Assembly (NCBI GenBank): GCA_035556715.1
Contig: DATMER010000094.1
Location: 1 to 64,000 of the forward strand
Direction of reading: 5' to 3'
Source of the DNA: DATMER01 sp035556715
Lineage (GTDB): Bacteria; Acidobacteriota; Thermoanaerobaculia; Multivoradales; UBA5704
DNA: 64,000 bases
Below the pieces are notes generated by a model. The model worked only from the letters and a program-made list of their open reading frames with translations, was not told where the DNA came from and did no database searches. Shown in pieces: positions 8,977 through 19,900 of this stretch. The position numbers were made by a program, and so were the translations under genes. Position 1 is the first letter of the stretch. Every line of letters starts with the position of its first letter.

Positions 8977-11900
8977 GTGACGAGCACCGTCCCGCGTGAG
9001 GGCATGATGGCGGTGGTCCGCAACCGCCGGGCGATGATTTCGGGTGTCCAGCCTTTCGACGCCGCCGACGGCCGATTCCACCTCGTCGAGGTGGAGTACA
9101 GCGATGGGATCGGCGCCGAGTCCGATGAACTGCTGTGGGAGGTCGAGCCCGGCACAGAGGTTCTCGAGCCCGCGGCATTGCCTCCCGTCGAGAGCAGGGC
9201 TCCGATGGATCCGCGGGAGCTCGATGCGATGGTGCGGGCGTCCCGCTGGTCGGCGCTGACTCCTTCGCTCCCGTTCTCGGGGCTCGACGGCGACCGGCCG
9301 CCGCTCGCCGCTCCGCTCTATGGCGCCGTCCACCCCGAGGCCTATCAACTCGTCCCCGTGCTGCGCGCCCTGGAGATGCCCCGGGTGGCCCTTCTGTTGG
9401 CCGACGCCGTCGGTCTCGGCAAGACCATCCAGGCTGGCATGGTGCTCCGCGAGCTGATGCTCCGGCGTCGCATCCGACGCGTGCTCGTTCTTTGCCCGGC
9501 CGCTCTTCGCACTCAGTGGCGCGACGAGATGCAGGAGAAGTTCGCCCTGCCTTTCGCGATGGTCGATCGGCAGGAGACCTTGAGGCTCCAGCGCGAGATC
9601 GGCGTCGATGCGAATCCCTGGCGCACCCACGACCGCATCATCGCCAGCTACCACTACCTCAAGCAGCCCGACGTGCTCGAGCAATTCCGCTCCGCCGGGG
9701 AGCCCAGGGAGGGGGTTCTGCGATGGGACCTGCTCATCGTGGACGAGGCTCACAACCTCGCGCCGGCCAGCTTCGGCTCGGACTCCGACGTGTCGCAGAT
9801 GCTCCAACGCATTGCGCCCTGGTTCGAGCACCGCATCTTCCTGACGGCCACGCCCCACAACGGCCATACCCGCTCGTTCTCGGGCCTGCTCGAGGTGCTC
9901 GACCCGGTGCGCTTCACCCGTAAGTCCGAACTCGACGACCAGGACCGCCGCCGCGTGGGCGAGGCCGTCATCCGTCGGCTCAAGAGCGAGATCAACGCCT
10001 GTTACACGGCGCTGGGCGAGCCCGCGCGCTTTTCCGAACGCTTCGTGACGGCGCTCCCGGCGCTGCACTTCGGCTCCCACGAGCGCGCTCTTCAACTGGC
10101 CGTGCGGGACTTCCGCAATGCGCTCAAAAAGACGTTGCGCGGCGCGGACCATCAGGAACGTACCGCCGCGAGCTTTGCCACGGAGGTGCTGCAGAAGCGC
10201 CTGCTCTCAGGCCCCTGGGCCTTCGGGCAGAGCTGGCTGGCCCTGATGGAGGGGCTCGAAACGCTCGCGGAGAGCGCCGGGGCCGCCGCAGTCACCCGTG
10301 CGCGCGACGCGCAGGCCGATGATACCGATAACGACGCGGAACGCGAGAGCCGACAACGCCACTCCGACCGCACCATCGGCGCCTGGCTGCGGCAGTGGCA
10401 TGGCACCCTCAAAGACGAGATTACCGAGATCACGCGCCAGGTCGCCGCCATTGGCGTGAGCCGAGTGCCGCCCGGTCTCAACCGGGACGCGTACGTCGCC
10501 GAGGTGGCGGCGCGAGCTCCCAGGGTTGTGGCCGACGCCCGCCTCCGCGCGCTGGAGGCGCTCATCGACGAGAAGCTGCGTGACGCGCAGACCTGGCGCG
10601 GCGACGAGCGCTTGGTCATTTTCACCGAGTACCTCGCCACGCTCGACTATCTCTCCGCTCGGCTGCGAGCCCACTACGGTGAGGGCGACTGGCTGCTCAC
10701 GCTGTATGGCGGCATGAACGACGCCGACCGCGACGCGATCAAGATGACCTTCAACGATCCGCGCAAGCCGGCCCGCATTCTCGTTGCGACGGATGCCGCC
10801 GGCGAGGGTCTCAACCTGCAGCGGGCCGCGCGCTACCTGCTGCACTGGGACATCCCCTGGAACCCAGCCCGGATGGAGCAGCGCAACGGCCGCCTCGACC
10901 GGCACGGGCAGGAGCGCGATGTTTCCATTTTTCACTTCGACAGCACCGACGATGCCTCGATGCGCTTTCTGGGCAAGGTGCTCGCGAAGCGCAGCCGGAC
11001 GAGAGAGGACCGGGTCGTCACTGACGAGATCTTCGCCGACGCGATCCTTGCTCACTTCGCCGAGGAGGAGGACGCGGAGGTCGTCGAGGAACGGCTCGAG
11101 CGTGTGATCGAACGCGCCGGAGCGGAGAATGCCGATGCCGTGGACGACCTCCCGGCCGGCAGCCCCTTGCCCGGCGCCGAGGATCTGGCTTACCTCGAAG
11201 GTCTCAAGGCCGAGCTCGATGTCTCGCCCGAGACCTTGCGCGAGACGCTGGAAACCGCCCTCGCCATCGAGGCCGGGCGCCCCCGGCTGAGGCCCGACGG
11301 CGCGGGCCGCGATCGCCTCGTCCCCCCTGTGCCCCCGCTCTGGCGGGATCTCGTCGACCACGCTTTGCGCGAGGGTGGCCCGTCGGAACCGCTGCTCGCT
11401 CTCGTTTTCGATCCGAAGCACTACGTCCAGCCGCGCAACGGCCGGCCCGTCTACATCCCCGAGCCGGACTCGCGCCTCCTGCACCTGGGCGATGCTCTCT
11501 ACCACCGCGTGATGTCCACATTCGCCCGCTACCGCTTCCCGGGCGGTCCGAGCGCCGCGACGAGATGGACGGCGCGCACGGGCGAGGTGCCCGAGGGCGC
11601 TGATGCGCTGGTGCTCCTCACCGTCGAGGAGCTGGCCGTCAACGAGCTGCGCGAGCCCTGCCACCACTGGGTTCGCACGCTCGCCTTCCCCGTGCATGGC
11701 GAACGGCTCGGCGAGGCGCTCGCCCACCGGCCCGCGCGCGGCTGGAACGCGCCTCCGACCCCCGCCGACCGCGATGCGGCGCGCGAGGTGTGGGACGACA
11801 TCGAGGACGCCCTCAAGGAGCGCGTGCGCGCGCTGCAAGCTGAGCTGACGGCGTCGCTCGCAAGTCGAATACAAGCCTCCGGCAAGGCCGTGCGTGAGCT

Positions 11901-12237
11901 GGAGAAGAAGCGCTTCGAAGGCCGGCGCAAGGAACTGGAGCGGGAGCTCAGCAAGAACCAACTTGCCAGGCTCGTTAAGGAGGCCGAGAAGATCCGGGTG
12001 CAGATCCTCCAGCTGTCGATCTTCTCCGAGGTCGACCAGGAGAAGCAGAAGCGTCTCGCCGATCTCGAAGCCGAGCTGGCTCTGCGAAAAAGCCATTACG
12101 AGCAGGTGCAGGAGCGCCTCGCTGCCGAGGCCGAGCGGACGCTCGAACGGGTGCTGCCCAAGCGCTATGCCCTGCGAGGCGAGGCCCGTGTCTATCCGAT
12201 CGCCGTCGAGATCCGCCTCCGTGGAGGTGTCCGATGA
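8977..12237 (+). CDS. drmD: SNF2-family helicase, DrmD-like
   Basis: 1086 residues, close to the usual length of the DISARM class 1 SNF2-like helicase DrmD. Motifs appear in order: Walker A DAVGLGKT (about residue 146), DEAH in LLIVDEAHNLAP (about 254), motif III LTATPHNG, and the C-terminal lobe with TDAAGEGLNLQ (about 605) and the arginine-finger motif QRNGRLDRHGQ. A long coiled-coil C-terminus follows. The start is a GTG with GGGAGG five bases upstream. DISARM helicases move on or remodel incoming phage DNA in the cytoplasm. Its stop overlaps the methyltransferase start (ATGA). Family call is firm; membership of a true DISARM is not, because the partners differ from the canonical set. Confidence 0.8.
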   Translation: MTSTVPREGMMAVVRNRRAMISGVQPFDAADGRFHLVEVEYSDGIGAESDELLWEVEPGTEVLEPAALPPVESRAPMDPRELDAMVRASRWSALTPSLPFSGLDGDRPPLAAPLYGAVHPEAYQLVPVLRALEMPRVALLLADAVGLGKTIQAGMVLRELMLRRRIRRVLVLCPAALRTQWRDEMQEKFALPFAMVDRQETLRLQREIGVDANPWRTHDRIIASYHYLKQPDVLEQFRSAGEPREGVLRWDLLIVDEAHNLAPASFGSDSDVSQMLQRIAPWFEHRIFLTATPHNGHTRSFSGLLEVLDPVRFTRKSELDDQDRRRVGEAVIRRLKSEINACYTALGEPARFSERFVTALPALHFGSHERALQLAVRDFRNALKKTLRGADHQERTAASFATEVLQKRLLSGPWAFGQSWLALMEGLETLAESAGAAAVTRARDAQADDTDNDAERESRQRHSDRTIGAWLRQWHGTLKDEITEITRQVAAIGVSRVPPGLNRDAYVAEVAARAPRVVADARLRALEALIDEKLRDAQTWRGDERLVIFTEYLATLDYLSARLRAHYGEGDWLLTLYGGMNDADRDAIKMTFNDPRKPARILVATDAAGEGLNLQRAARYLLHWDIPWNPARMEQRNGRLDRHGQERDVSIFHFDSTDDASMRFLGKVLAKRSRTREDRVVTDEIFADAILAHFAEEEDAEVVEERLERVIERAGAENADAVDDLPAGSPLPGAEDLAYLEGLKAELDVSPETLRETLETALAIEAGRPRLRPDGAGRDRLVPPVPPLWRDLVDHALREGGPSEPLLALVFDPKHYVQPRNGRPVYIPEPDSRLLHLGDALYHRVMSTFARYRFPGGPSAATRWTARTGEVPEGADALVLLTVEELAVNELREPCHHWVRTLAFPVHGERLGEALAHRPARGWNAPPTPADRDAAREVWDDIEDALKERVRALQAELTASLASRIQASGKAVRELEKKRFEGRRKELERELSKNQLARLVKEAEKIRVQILQLSIFSEVDQEKQKRLADLEAELALRKSHYEQVQERLAAEAERTLERVLPKRYALRGEARVYPIAVEIRLRGGVR

Positions 12238-15200
12238 GCCTCCATGAAGCCTGGACCGCGCTGCGCCACGGTGGCAATCTCCTCTCACCCTCGGCGCTCG
12301 ACGGACTGCCCGCGCCCGAGAGTCCGCCGAGGGGCCTTGCCGATCGGCTGCGGTCCGCGCTGGTCGCGCTCGATTCTGTAAAGCCGGAGGCCGCCGCTCT
12401 CGGCACGTTGCTCGACGTGGTGCTGGAGGAGGGCTGCGGCCTGCGCGACGGCTGGCAGAAGGGCAACGCCCTGGGTGCCTCTGACGCGGAGAAGCTCCTC
12501 GACGGAACGGTGCTCAAGCCGCGGCGTCGCTGGACCGGCCCTGATGGCGAGGTGCTCGCGGTCTTCACCACGCACGCGACGCGCATCGGAGTCGGCAAGG
12601 GACGCCGCCCGGCGGCACAAGTCGTCGAGTACCTGCGTCGGCGCGCCATCCCCCTGGGGCTGCTGACCAACGGCCAACAGTGGCGCTTGGTCTGGACCGA
12701 CACTGACAGCCTCGCCTGGACCGAGTGGGAGGCCGAGCGCTGGCTCGTCGCCGATTTGCTCTCGGACGAGTTGGCCGTCCTGCGGCGCGTGCTCGCGCCC
12801 GCCTCGCTCCTGCGGATCGGTGCCGACCAGAGCCCGCTGCTGGCCGCGATCCGGGACACCCGCCAGGGGCAGGGCAAGCTCTCGGCGGCTTTGGGAGAAA
12901 ACGTACGCCGCGCCGTGGAGACCCTGCTCCGGAGCAGGCAGCCGCTGATCGGGCCGGTGTGGAAGAACCACAAAGGCGCCGATCTTTACGTTGCTGCCTG
13001 CCACTTCGTGATGCGGCTTGTGGTGACGCTCTTCGCCGAAGCTCGCGAGCTGCTCCCGGTCGACAGTCCGGTCTATCACCAAGCCTACGGGTTGCGTGGG
13101 CTGCTCGACCAGCTCGATCGTCTAACGCCCGAGCGCCGCAAGGCACGGCACATGGCATGGCCTCGTTTGCTCGCGCTCTTTCACCTGCTCTACCGGGGCT
13201 CGCCTCACCCGGCCGTTACCCTGCCGGCCTACGGCGGCGACCTGTTCCGCCCGGGCGACAACGGCGGCGACGGCGTGCAGCGGGCGCTGGCGCTTCTCGA
13301 AGATCTGGAAAAGTCGCCCGACGATAACGTGATCTATCAGGTGCTTGTGCTGCTCACTCGCACGACCCAGATGGTCCGCGAAGGTGCTGGCTGGCGCAAG
13401 GTGGCTGCACCGGTCGACTTCACCGAGCTGACCAGCGAATATATCGGCATCCTCTCGACTACGAGCTGCACCGGGCCGGCGATGAACCTGTGCTCTTCCT
13501 CAACCTCGGCGACCAGCCAGCCCTGCCGCTCGACCGTCTGGAAGCCATGGACGACAAAGCCCTCGCCGCCCTGGTGGACAAGGCCAAGATCAAGAAACAA
13601 GTCGTGATCGGTGAGGAGGAAGCTGGTGAAGACGATTCGGGTGAGATCGCCGAGGTTCCGGAGAATGCAGAGGAAGACGATGAGGACGAAGATACGGATG
13701 TTCCGGCGGTAACCGATACGTTGGAGCTTGACGACGCCCGAGTCGCAGCCCGCGCGCGCGCCATCGCTTGGGGCCGCCGCGCCGTCGATGTCGGCAAGCT
13801 CGTCAAGAAGCCTCGGGGGCGGACGACCGAAGTCCACGCTGCGTGGAAGTCTGAACTCGATGTCGCGGCAGAGCAACTCGTCGCGGACGTGAAGCTCCCC
13901 GGGGAGTTCTACTTAGTGCGCTGGGGCGGCACGCGCAAAGGCGCCGGTACGTTTTATACCCGGCCTCAGCTCACCCTACCGACCGTGCGCCGCACGCTGG
14001 AACCGCTCCTTTATGAACAGACGGGAGACGCGAGCCTTAGGGTGCGCCCGCCCGAAGCGCTTCTCTCGCTAAAGGTGTGCGATCCGGCCATGGGCTCCGG
14101 GTCCTTCCTCGTCGCCGCCCTACGCGTGCTCACCGAGGCAGTCATTGAGTCGCTGCACGTCCACGAGCGGATTGAACAGCAGACCAACGGGCGCACCGTT
14201 GTGCGCTGCGAGTTCCTGCCCGAAGCCGACCGCAGCCTTCCAAGCGAAGGTCTCGAGGAGCGCTTGGATGCCATCGTGCGCCGCGCCGTAGTCGAGCACT
14301 GCCTGTACGGCGTGGACATCGACTCACTTGCTGTCGAGTTGGCCCGGGTGGCGCTCTGGGTCGAAACCCTCGACCGGCGGTTGCCCTTCACGTTCCTGGA
14401 CCACAAACTCCAGCGTGGCAACGCTTTGGTGGGAGCATGGCTTGATGACCTTCAATGCTATCCTGCCGCCGCATGGAAACGAGGGAGCCCAGATCAACAT
14501 TGGGAAGGAGTCAATCACCCAGCCAACCAGTGGCACGACAAGCTCACTGACCTTCGCAAGGTCATCCAAGAGCTTGTGGATGCTGCCGATTCTGGTCAGC
14601 GGCGGCTCTTTGAGGGAAGCGATTCGGATACTTTGGGGGCTGCTCTCTCCCGCATTCGTCGACTTTACAGTGAACTGCAGCGCGTTCCCGCAAGTCAATC
14701 CGACTTTCGAGCCGAGTTATGGAGGACTCGGATTTTGACTGACGAGGAGATCAGCAAGATTCGACGCTATCTCGACTCGTGGTGCGCGGTGTGGTTTTGG
14801 CCCTATTCGGAACTTTCGACTGCACCAACCCCGTCGGACCTTGGGGACCGTGCCCTACAGGATGATCAGACAACACGCAAAGTTTCAGAAGACGTACAGT
14901 TCTTTCACTGGGAGCTCGCCTTTCCGGATGCATTTTCGCAGCTCACAGGCGGAGGATTTGATGCCGTAGTTGGAAATCCCCCATGGGAAACGATTCACGC
15001 ACAAACGCTCGAGTTCTTCTCAAATCACAATCCACTGTACCGTTCACTGACACCCATAGAAGCTAAGTCGGCGCGCAATCAACTTTTTGCGGTAGTGCCC
15101 GAAGTTGAGAAAGCGTGGCTTCATCTGGTTGGCGGGGTGGGGTCACTGAACAACTGGTTTCGCCATTCAGGCCGAGAAAACTGTCGCCCCTTCCACTTGC

Positions 15201-16942
15201 AGGGTGGCGGTAAGTTCTACACCCACAGGCTTTTTCTTGAGCTAGCACTGCACTTAACCCGCGATGGAGGCAGAATTGGCCTGATACTCCCTTCTTCAGT
15301 AGCAACTGAGAAAGGTAGTATCCTGCTGCGAAGAAATGTCATCGATCACAATAAGCTCGAATGGTTCTACGACTTCGAGAACAGGCAGGAGATCTTCCCC
15401 ATTCATCGGTCCAGCCGTTTTGCCGCGGTCATTTTGCAGCGGGGAGGGGCGACCGAAGTGATCAATGCTGCGGTCATGGAGGCAGAACTCGGGCGCTGGG
15501 CGGAGCGAACACCCAACGCAATTGAAATTGAACGCGAGTTCATTGTGAAGTTCTCTCCTAGCGACTATGTGCTCCCACTGTTCGGCAGCCCACGAGATAC
15601 CGACATTATGCGATGCATGCTAAAGGATGGCGTGGTCTTCCATGGAGGCAGCTCTGGCGAATGGGGTATTCAATACTCTCGTGAGCTCAATATGAGCGAC
15701 GATAGAGAGCTTTTCCGTCGACGGGATGTTGTGGAGACAACCGCCTCTCTGACATGCCTAGGCGACTACGTTTCAACTGATGAGGGGCGGTTGCTGCCGC
15801 TTGTAGAGGGTCGCAATGTTGCGCAGTTCCAGGCATTCGCTAAACGATGGGTGTCGGGAAAGGGGCGAGGGGCTGTCTGGGGCGATGTGCCAACTGGGAC
15901 GCTTGCAACGGGAGCGCAATATTATCTGCCAATTTCAGATGTGGTCGAGTCGCGGAAAGTAATCATGCGCCCTAAGGTCGCAGTGATGGACGTGACCGGT
16001 GCAACCAACACGCGCAGTATTGTTGCGTCTTGCCTGCCGACGGTGCCTTCCGGGCACTCGGTCAACAATGCGTCATTTCCAGAGGAGCAAGACCCTCTGA
16101 ATAGAGCTCTGCATCTTAGTGCGATTCTCAATTCCTTCTGCTTCGATTGGATGGTTCGGCAACGACTTACTGGTCAACACGTTAGCCGATATTTCCTGAA
16201 GGACGTGGCGCTTCCGAGGTGCCAAATGCGAACTCCAGTCTCCCTGCTTGTTCTTCGTCTTAACGCGACCCACCCTTTCTTTGCTGCGTGGTGGCAGGAG
16301 CTTGACGGTGCTAGATGCGGGTATAAAAGGACATGGGCGGTGACTCAACATGAACGCCTCCGCATCCGCTGCATGCTAGATGCCGTCGTTGCCGTGCTCT
16401 ACGGCCTCGATCGCGCCGACTTCGCCTGGATCCTGAAGGACTGCGACCACCCGAGGACTTATCTGGCCGCCAAGGTCTTCTGCCGGCGGCTGGACCCCAA
16501 GGGCTTCTGGCGAGTGGACAAGGCTCAGGGCCCCGAGTTGCGTCACACTGTGCTTTCCCTTGCCGCGTTTGAGGACCTTCAGGCTGCCATCGCCGCTGCG
16601 GGCGACCGTGACGCGGGCATTCAGGAGTTCTGCGAGCAAAACGAAGGCGACGGCTGGATGCTCCCCGAGACCCTCTGCCTCGCCGGACTCGGCCTCACTC
16701 GCACGGTCGACATCGGCGAGTACGACGAACGAGCCCGCACTCCGCAGCCCGTGCGCAGCCGCCTTGGCGAACGCTTCCTCGACTGGCAGCTCGCCCAAAC
16801 TCCGGAAGAGAGCTGGGCCGAGTGCGAGCAGCACGCGAAGGCGATCCTGGAGGGAATGTCGGAGGCGGCCTCACCTGAACCCGCGACGATCGGCGCCGAG
16901 CCGTCCTCGCCCCAGCCCCGTCTGCCTGGGATGGAGCACTGA
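12234..16942 (+). pseudogene. DrmMI-like N6-adenine DNA methyltransferase, frameshifted
   Basis: Two overlapping frames together encode one Eco57I/DrmMI-like methylase. The first frame (12234-13607) gives the N-terminal ~405 conserved residues and then turns to nonsense. The second opens within the same region and continues to 16942. It carries motif I DPAMGSGSF (near 14080) and the catalytic motif IV GNPPW (near 14975), followed by a target-recognition region. The break lies at 13451-13458. The frame before it ends in EYIGIL and the frame after it starts DYELHRA. Related proteins as I recall them have about four extra residues there, which fits a ~13-base deletion between two CTC triplets; 13 bases would restore the frame over the whole 4709-base span. 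Without a host-marking methylase, the helicases beside it could be toxic or altered. A sequencing error or a phase-variable state are alternatives. Confidence 0.8.
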
Positions 16943-16945
16943 CCC

Positions 16946-19900
16946 ATGGCCCTCAACCCCATTGCCTTCACCGAGCGGGTCGTTGACGACTTCCTCCACT
17001 ACCAGCTCACCACCTATCCGCTCGCCGACCCGGATCTCTACGCCCAGCTCCGGGCGCTCCTCGAACTCGAGGAAACGCGCAAGACTCCGCTGCGCAAGGG
17101 TCCGTTCGTCAGCCTCTCGCGACCTTTCAAGCCGGGGGCTACTGTGGCCGAGTTGGTGGCGGACGGCGTCTTTCATCCGCAGATGCGGGCAGTGGTGCCT
17201 TACGAGCAGCTTCGGAAGCAGCAGGAGGAGGCCATCCGCGCCATGCAGGCGGGCCGCACGACGCTGGTGTCCACCGGCACCGGCTCGGGCAAGACGGAGG
17301 CCTTCCTCTATCCCATCATCAGCCGCTGCCTTGAATTGCAGGACGCCGGCGCGCCCCCCGGCGTGCTAGCCGTGATCGTCTATCCCATGAACGCGCTGGC
17401 CGAGGATCAGCTCGACCGCCTGCGCGGTCTGCTCGCCGGGCGCGGCATCTCGTTTGGCATGTACATCGGCAAGACTCCCGACGAGGAGAGCCAGGTGCGC
17501 GGCGAGCGGATGCCCGCGGGCACGACCAACGCTGCCTACCACGAGCGCCTGAGGCAGATCCGTGAGACCGGGCAGGCGCTGACGCTGCTGGCGCCCGAGG
17601 AGCGAGCGAGCCGTAAGGCGATGCGCGCCGACGGCGGGCAGCCGCGCATCCTGCTGACCAACGTCAAGCAGCTCGAGCTTCTGCTGACCCGCGGCAAGGA
17701 CGTGGGCATCTTCGCAGGCGCGCCACTCGAATTCCTGGTTTTCGACGAGGCTCACACCTTTCGCGGAGCGCAGGGCGCCGAGACAGCCTGCCTCGTGCGT
17801 CGGCTGCGCACCTTCTGCGGCAAGGAGGCCCACCAGGTGCGGCACGTCGCCACCTCCGCGACCCTCGCCGATCCGGAGGGAAGCATTGAGCCGGCGAAGG
17901 ATTTTGCCCGCCGTTTCTTCGGGGTGGACGCAGAGCAGGTCGAGGTCGTCCGCGAGATCTACGACGAGCTGCGCTGGAACGAGCGGCGGCACGTCCCGGA
18001 CGGGCCGCCGGCAGATGCGCACGCCGTGCTCGCCGCGCTCCTGAAAGCGGTGGATGCCCCCGATCATGAAGTCGCAGAGGCCATCTCAGCGCAGCTCGTA
18101 GCTCTCGGAGGCGCAAGGCTCCGTCGCGAAGGCTGGCAGGCCTCGCTCGCGAGCCAGCTCGCCGGCAACGAGCTGGTGTACCAGCTCGCGTGTGCCCTGA
18201 ACAAGCCGCGCGCTCTGGCGGAGTTCCCCGACTTGCTGGCGGAGAAGCTTGGCCGTCCCGTGCCCGAAGCCGAGATTCTGGCTTGGCTGGCGCTCGGCGC
18301 CGCTTGCGGTCGAGGCGGTCACGATCCGCTGCTGCGTCCGGTGGTGCACTCCTTCGTGCGCGGCGTCGGCGGCGCCGTCGTGACCTTCTCCGGCCCCGCT
18401 GCCGCAACCCGGCTCTGGCTGTCCGGCGAAGATGCCGACGCCGAGCTCGATGAGGACTTCTGGCGCTTCCCGCTCATCACCTGCACGACCTGTGGCCAGC
18501 ACTACTACTTGACCTGGGTGAAGGACTTCAGCCTGAAAGCCAGAGTCAAGGCCGGACCCACCGGCGGCGATCGGGTCGGCACCACGCGGGTCTGGGAGCA
18601 CCTGCCGGAGGAGACCGGCGGCACTCGGGTGATCTTCGTCGACCGGCTGGTCGTCCGTCCGGACGAGGACGAAGACGCCGAGGAGGTGGACGAGGACGGC
18701 GACGTGCTTCCGCCTGCGGACCACGAGCTCGACCACCCGCGGCTCTATCCCTTGTTTGTGTGCAGCCACTGCGGTTCACTGCAGGAGGAGCGCACCGCCG
18801 CCTGCGCCGCCTGTAATGCGCAGAACACCCAGGTGCCGGTGCAGGCGGTCCGCACGAAGGAAGATCTTCCGGGCCTGCTCCATTCGTGCGTCGCGTGCCA
18901 GGCGCTCGGGAAGCGCCCGCGAGGAGGTAGCTACCGCGAGCCGGCCCGTCCGGTGCGCGCGGTGAGCGTGTCGGACGTCCATGTGCTCGCGCAGTCGATG
19001 GTGCACCTCTCCGAACGGCCACGCCTCCTGGTGTTCGCCGACAACCGTCAGGACGCTGCCTTCCAGGCGGGGTGGATGCGCGACCACGCCCGCCGCTTCC
19101 GGTTGCGAGCGCTCGTGGCTCAGCAGATCGAGGCGGGAGCCGCGACGATCGGCGACGTGGTGTACGCGCTCGACGATCTCCTCGACAAGGATCGCGAGCT
19201 GTCGCGAGCGCTCCTGCCCGAGGTCTGGCAGGTGGTGCCTTTCGACGAGAGCGGCACCAAGCACCGCGAGGAGCGGCTCTACTTCCTCCGCATCCAGGTG
19301 CTCCGGGAACTTGCCACGGGCGTCAAGCAGCGCCTCGGCCTGGAACCGTGGGGACGGCTGAAAGTCGGATATCGAGGAGTGACGACCGATCTGCCCCTGG
19401 TGCCGAAATGGGCCGGAAAGCTAGGTGTCACCGAAGACGCGCTCGCTGAGGGGATCGCCGCCCTGCTCGACCATCTGCGGCGGATCCGGGTTCTCCACGA
19501 CGCGGCGACGGCGCTTTTCGAAAAGATGTGGAACAGTGGCGACAAGGAGGTGCAGTACGGCTATCTCCCGACCTTCACTGGCGGTCCCAGGGGGGTGAAG
19601 CTGAGCCGAGGCCCTTCCGACGTGCCGGCACGCGTTACCCAGTGGATCGGCAGCCGGCCGACGCAGGTGTGGAATGCGGTCGCGGGCTGGGGCGTGCCCG
19701 GGCGCGAGATCGAATCGTTCCTGAAGGAGCTGTGGGACGGCCTCTGCAAGCAGAAGGTGCTCGTCCCGGTCAACCTTTCGGGATGGGGCAAGCAGCTTAA
19801 GGGTAGCGCGGGGACGTATCAGATCGACAGCTCCAAGCTCACTCTCAGTCCGCATTCAGGCCGCTACCGCTGCGAGAAGTGCCGGCGTACCACGATTCGC

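Noticed and set aside
10207..12288. Minus-strand frame of 693 codons under the DrmD-like helicase
   Set aside because: Shadow frame; SNF2 motifs are on the plus strand.
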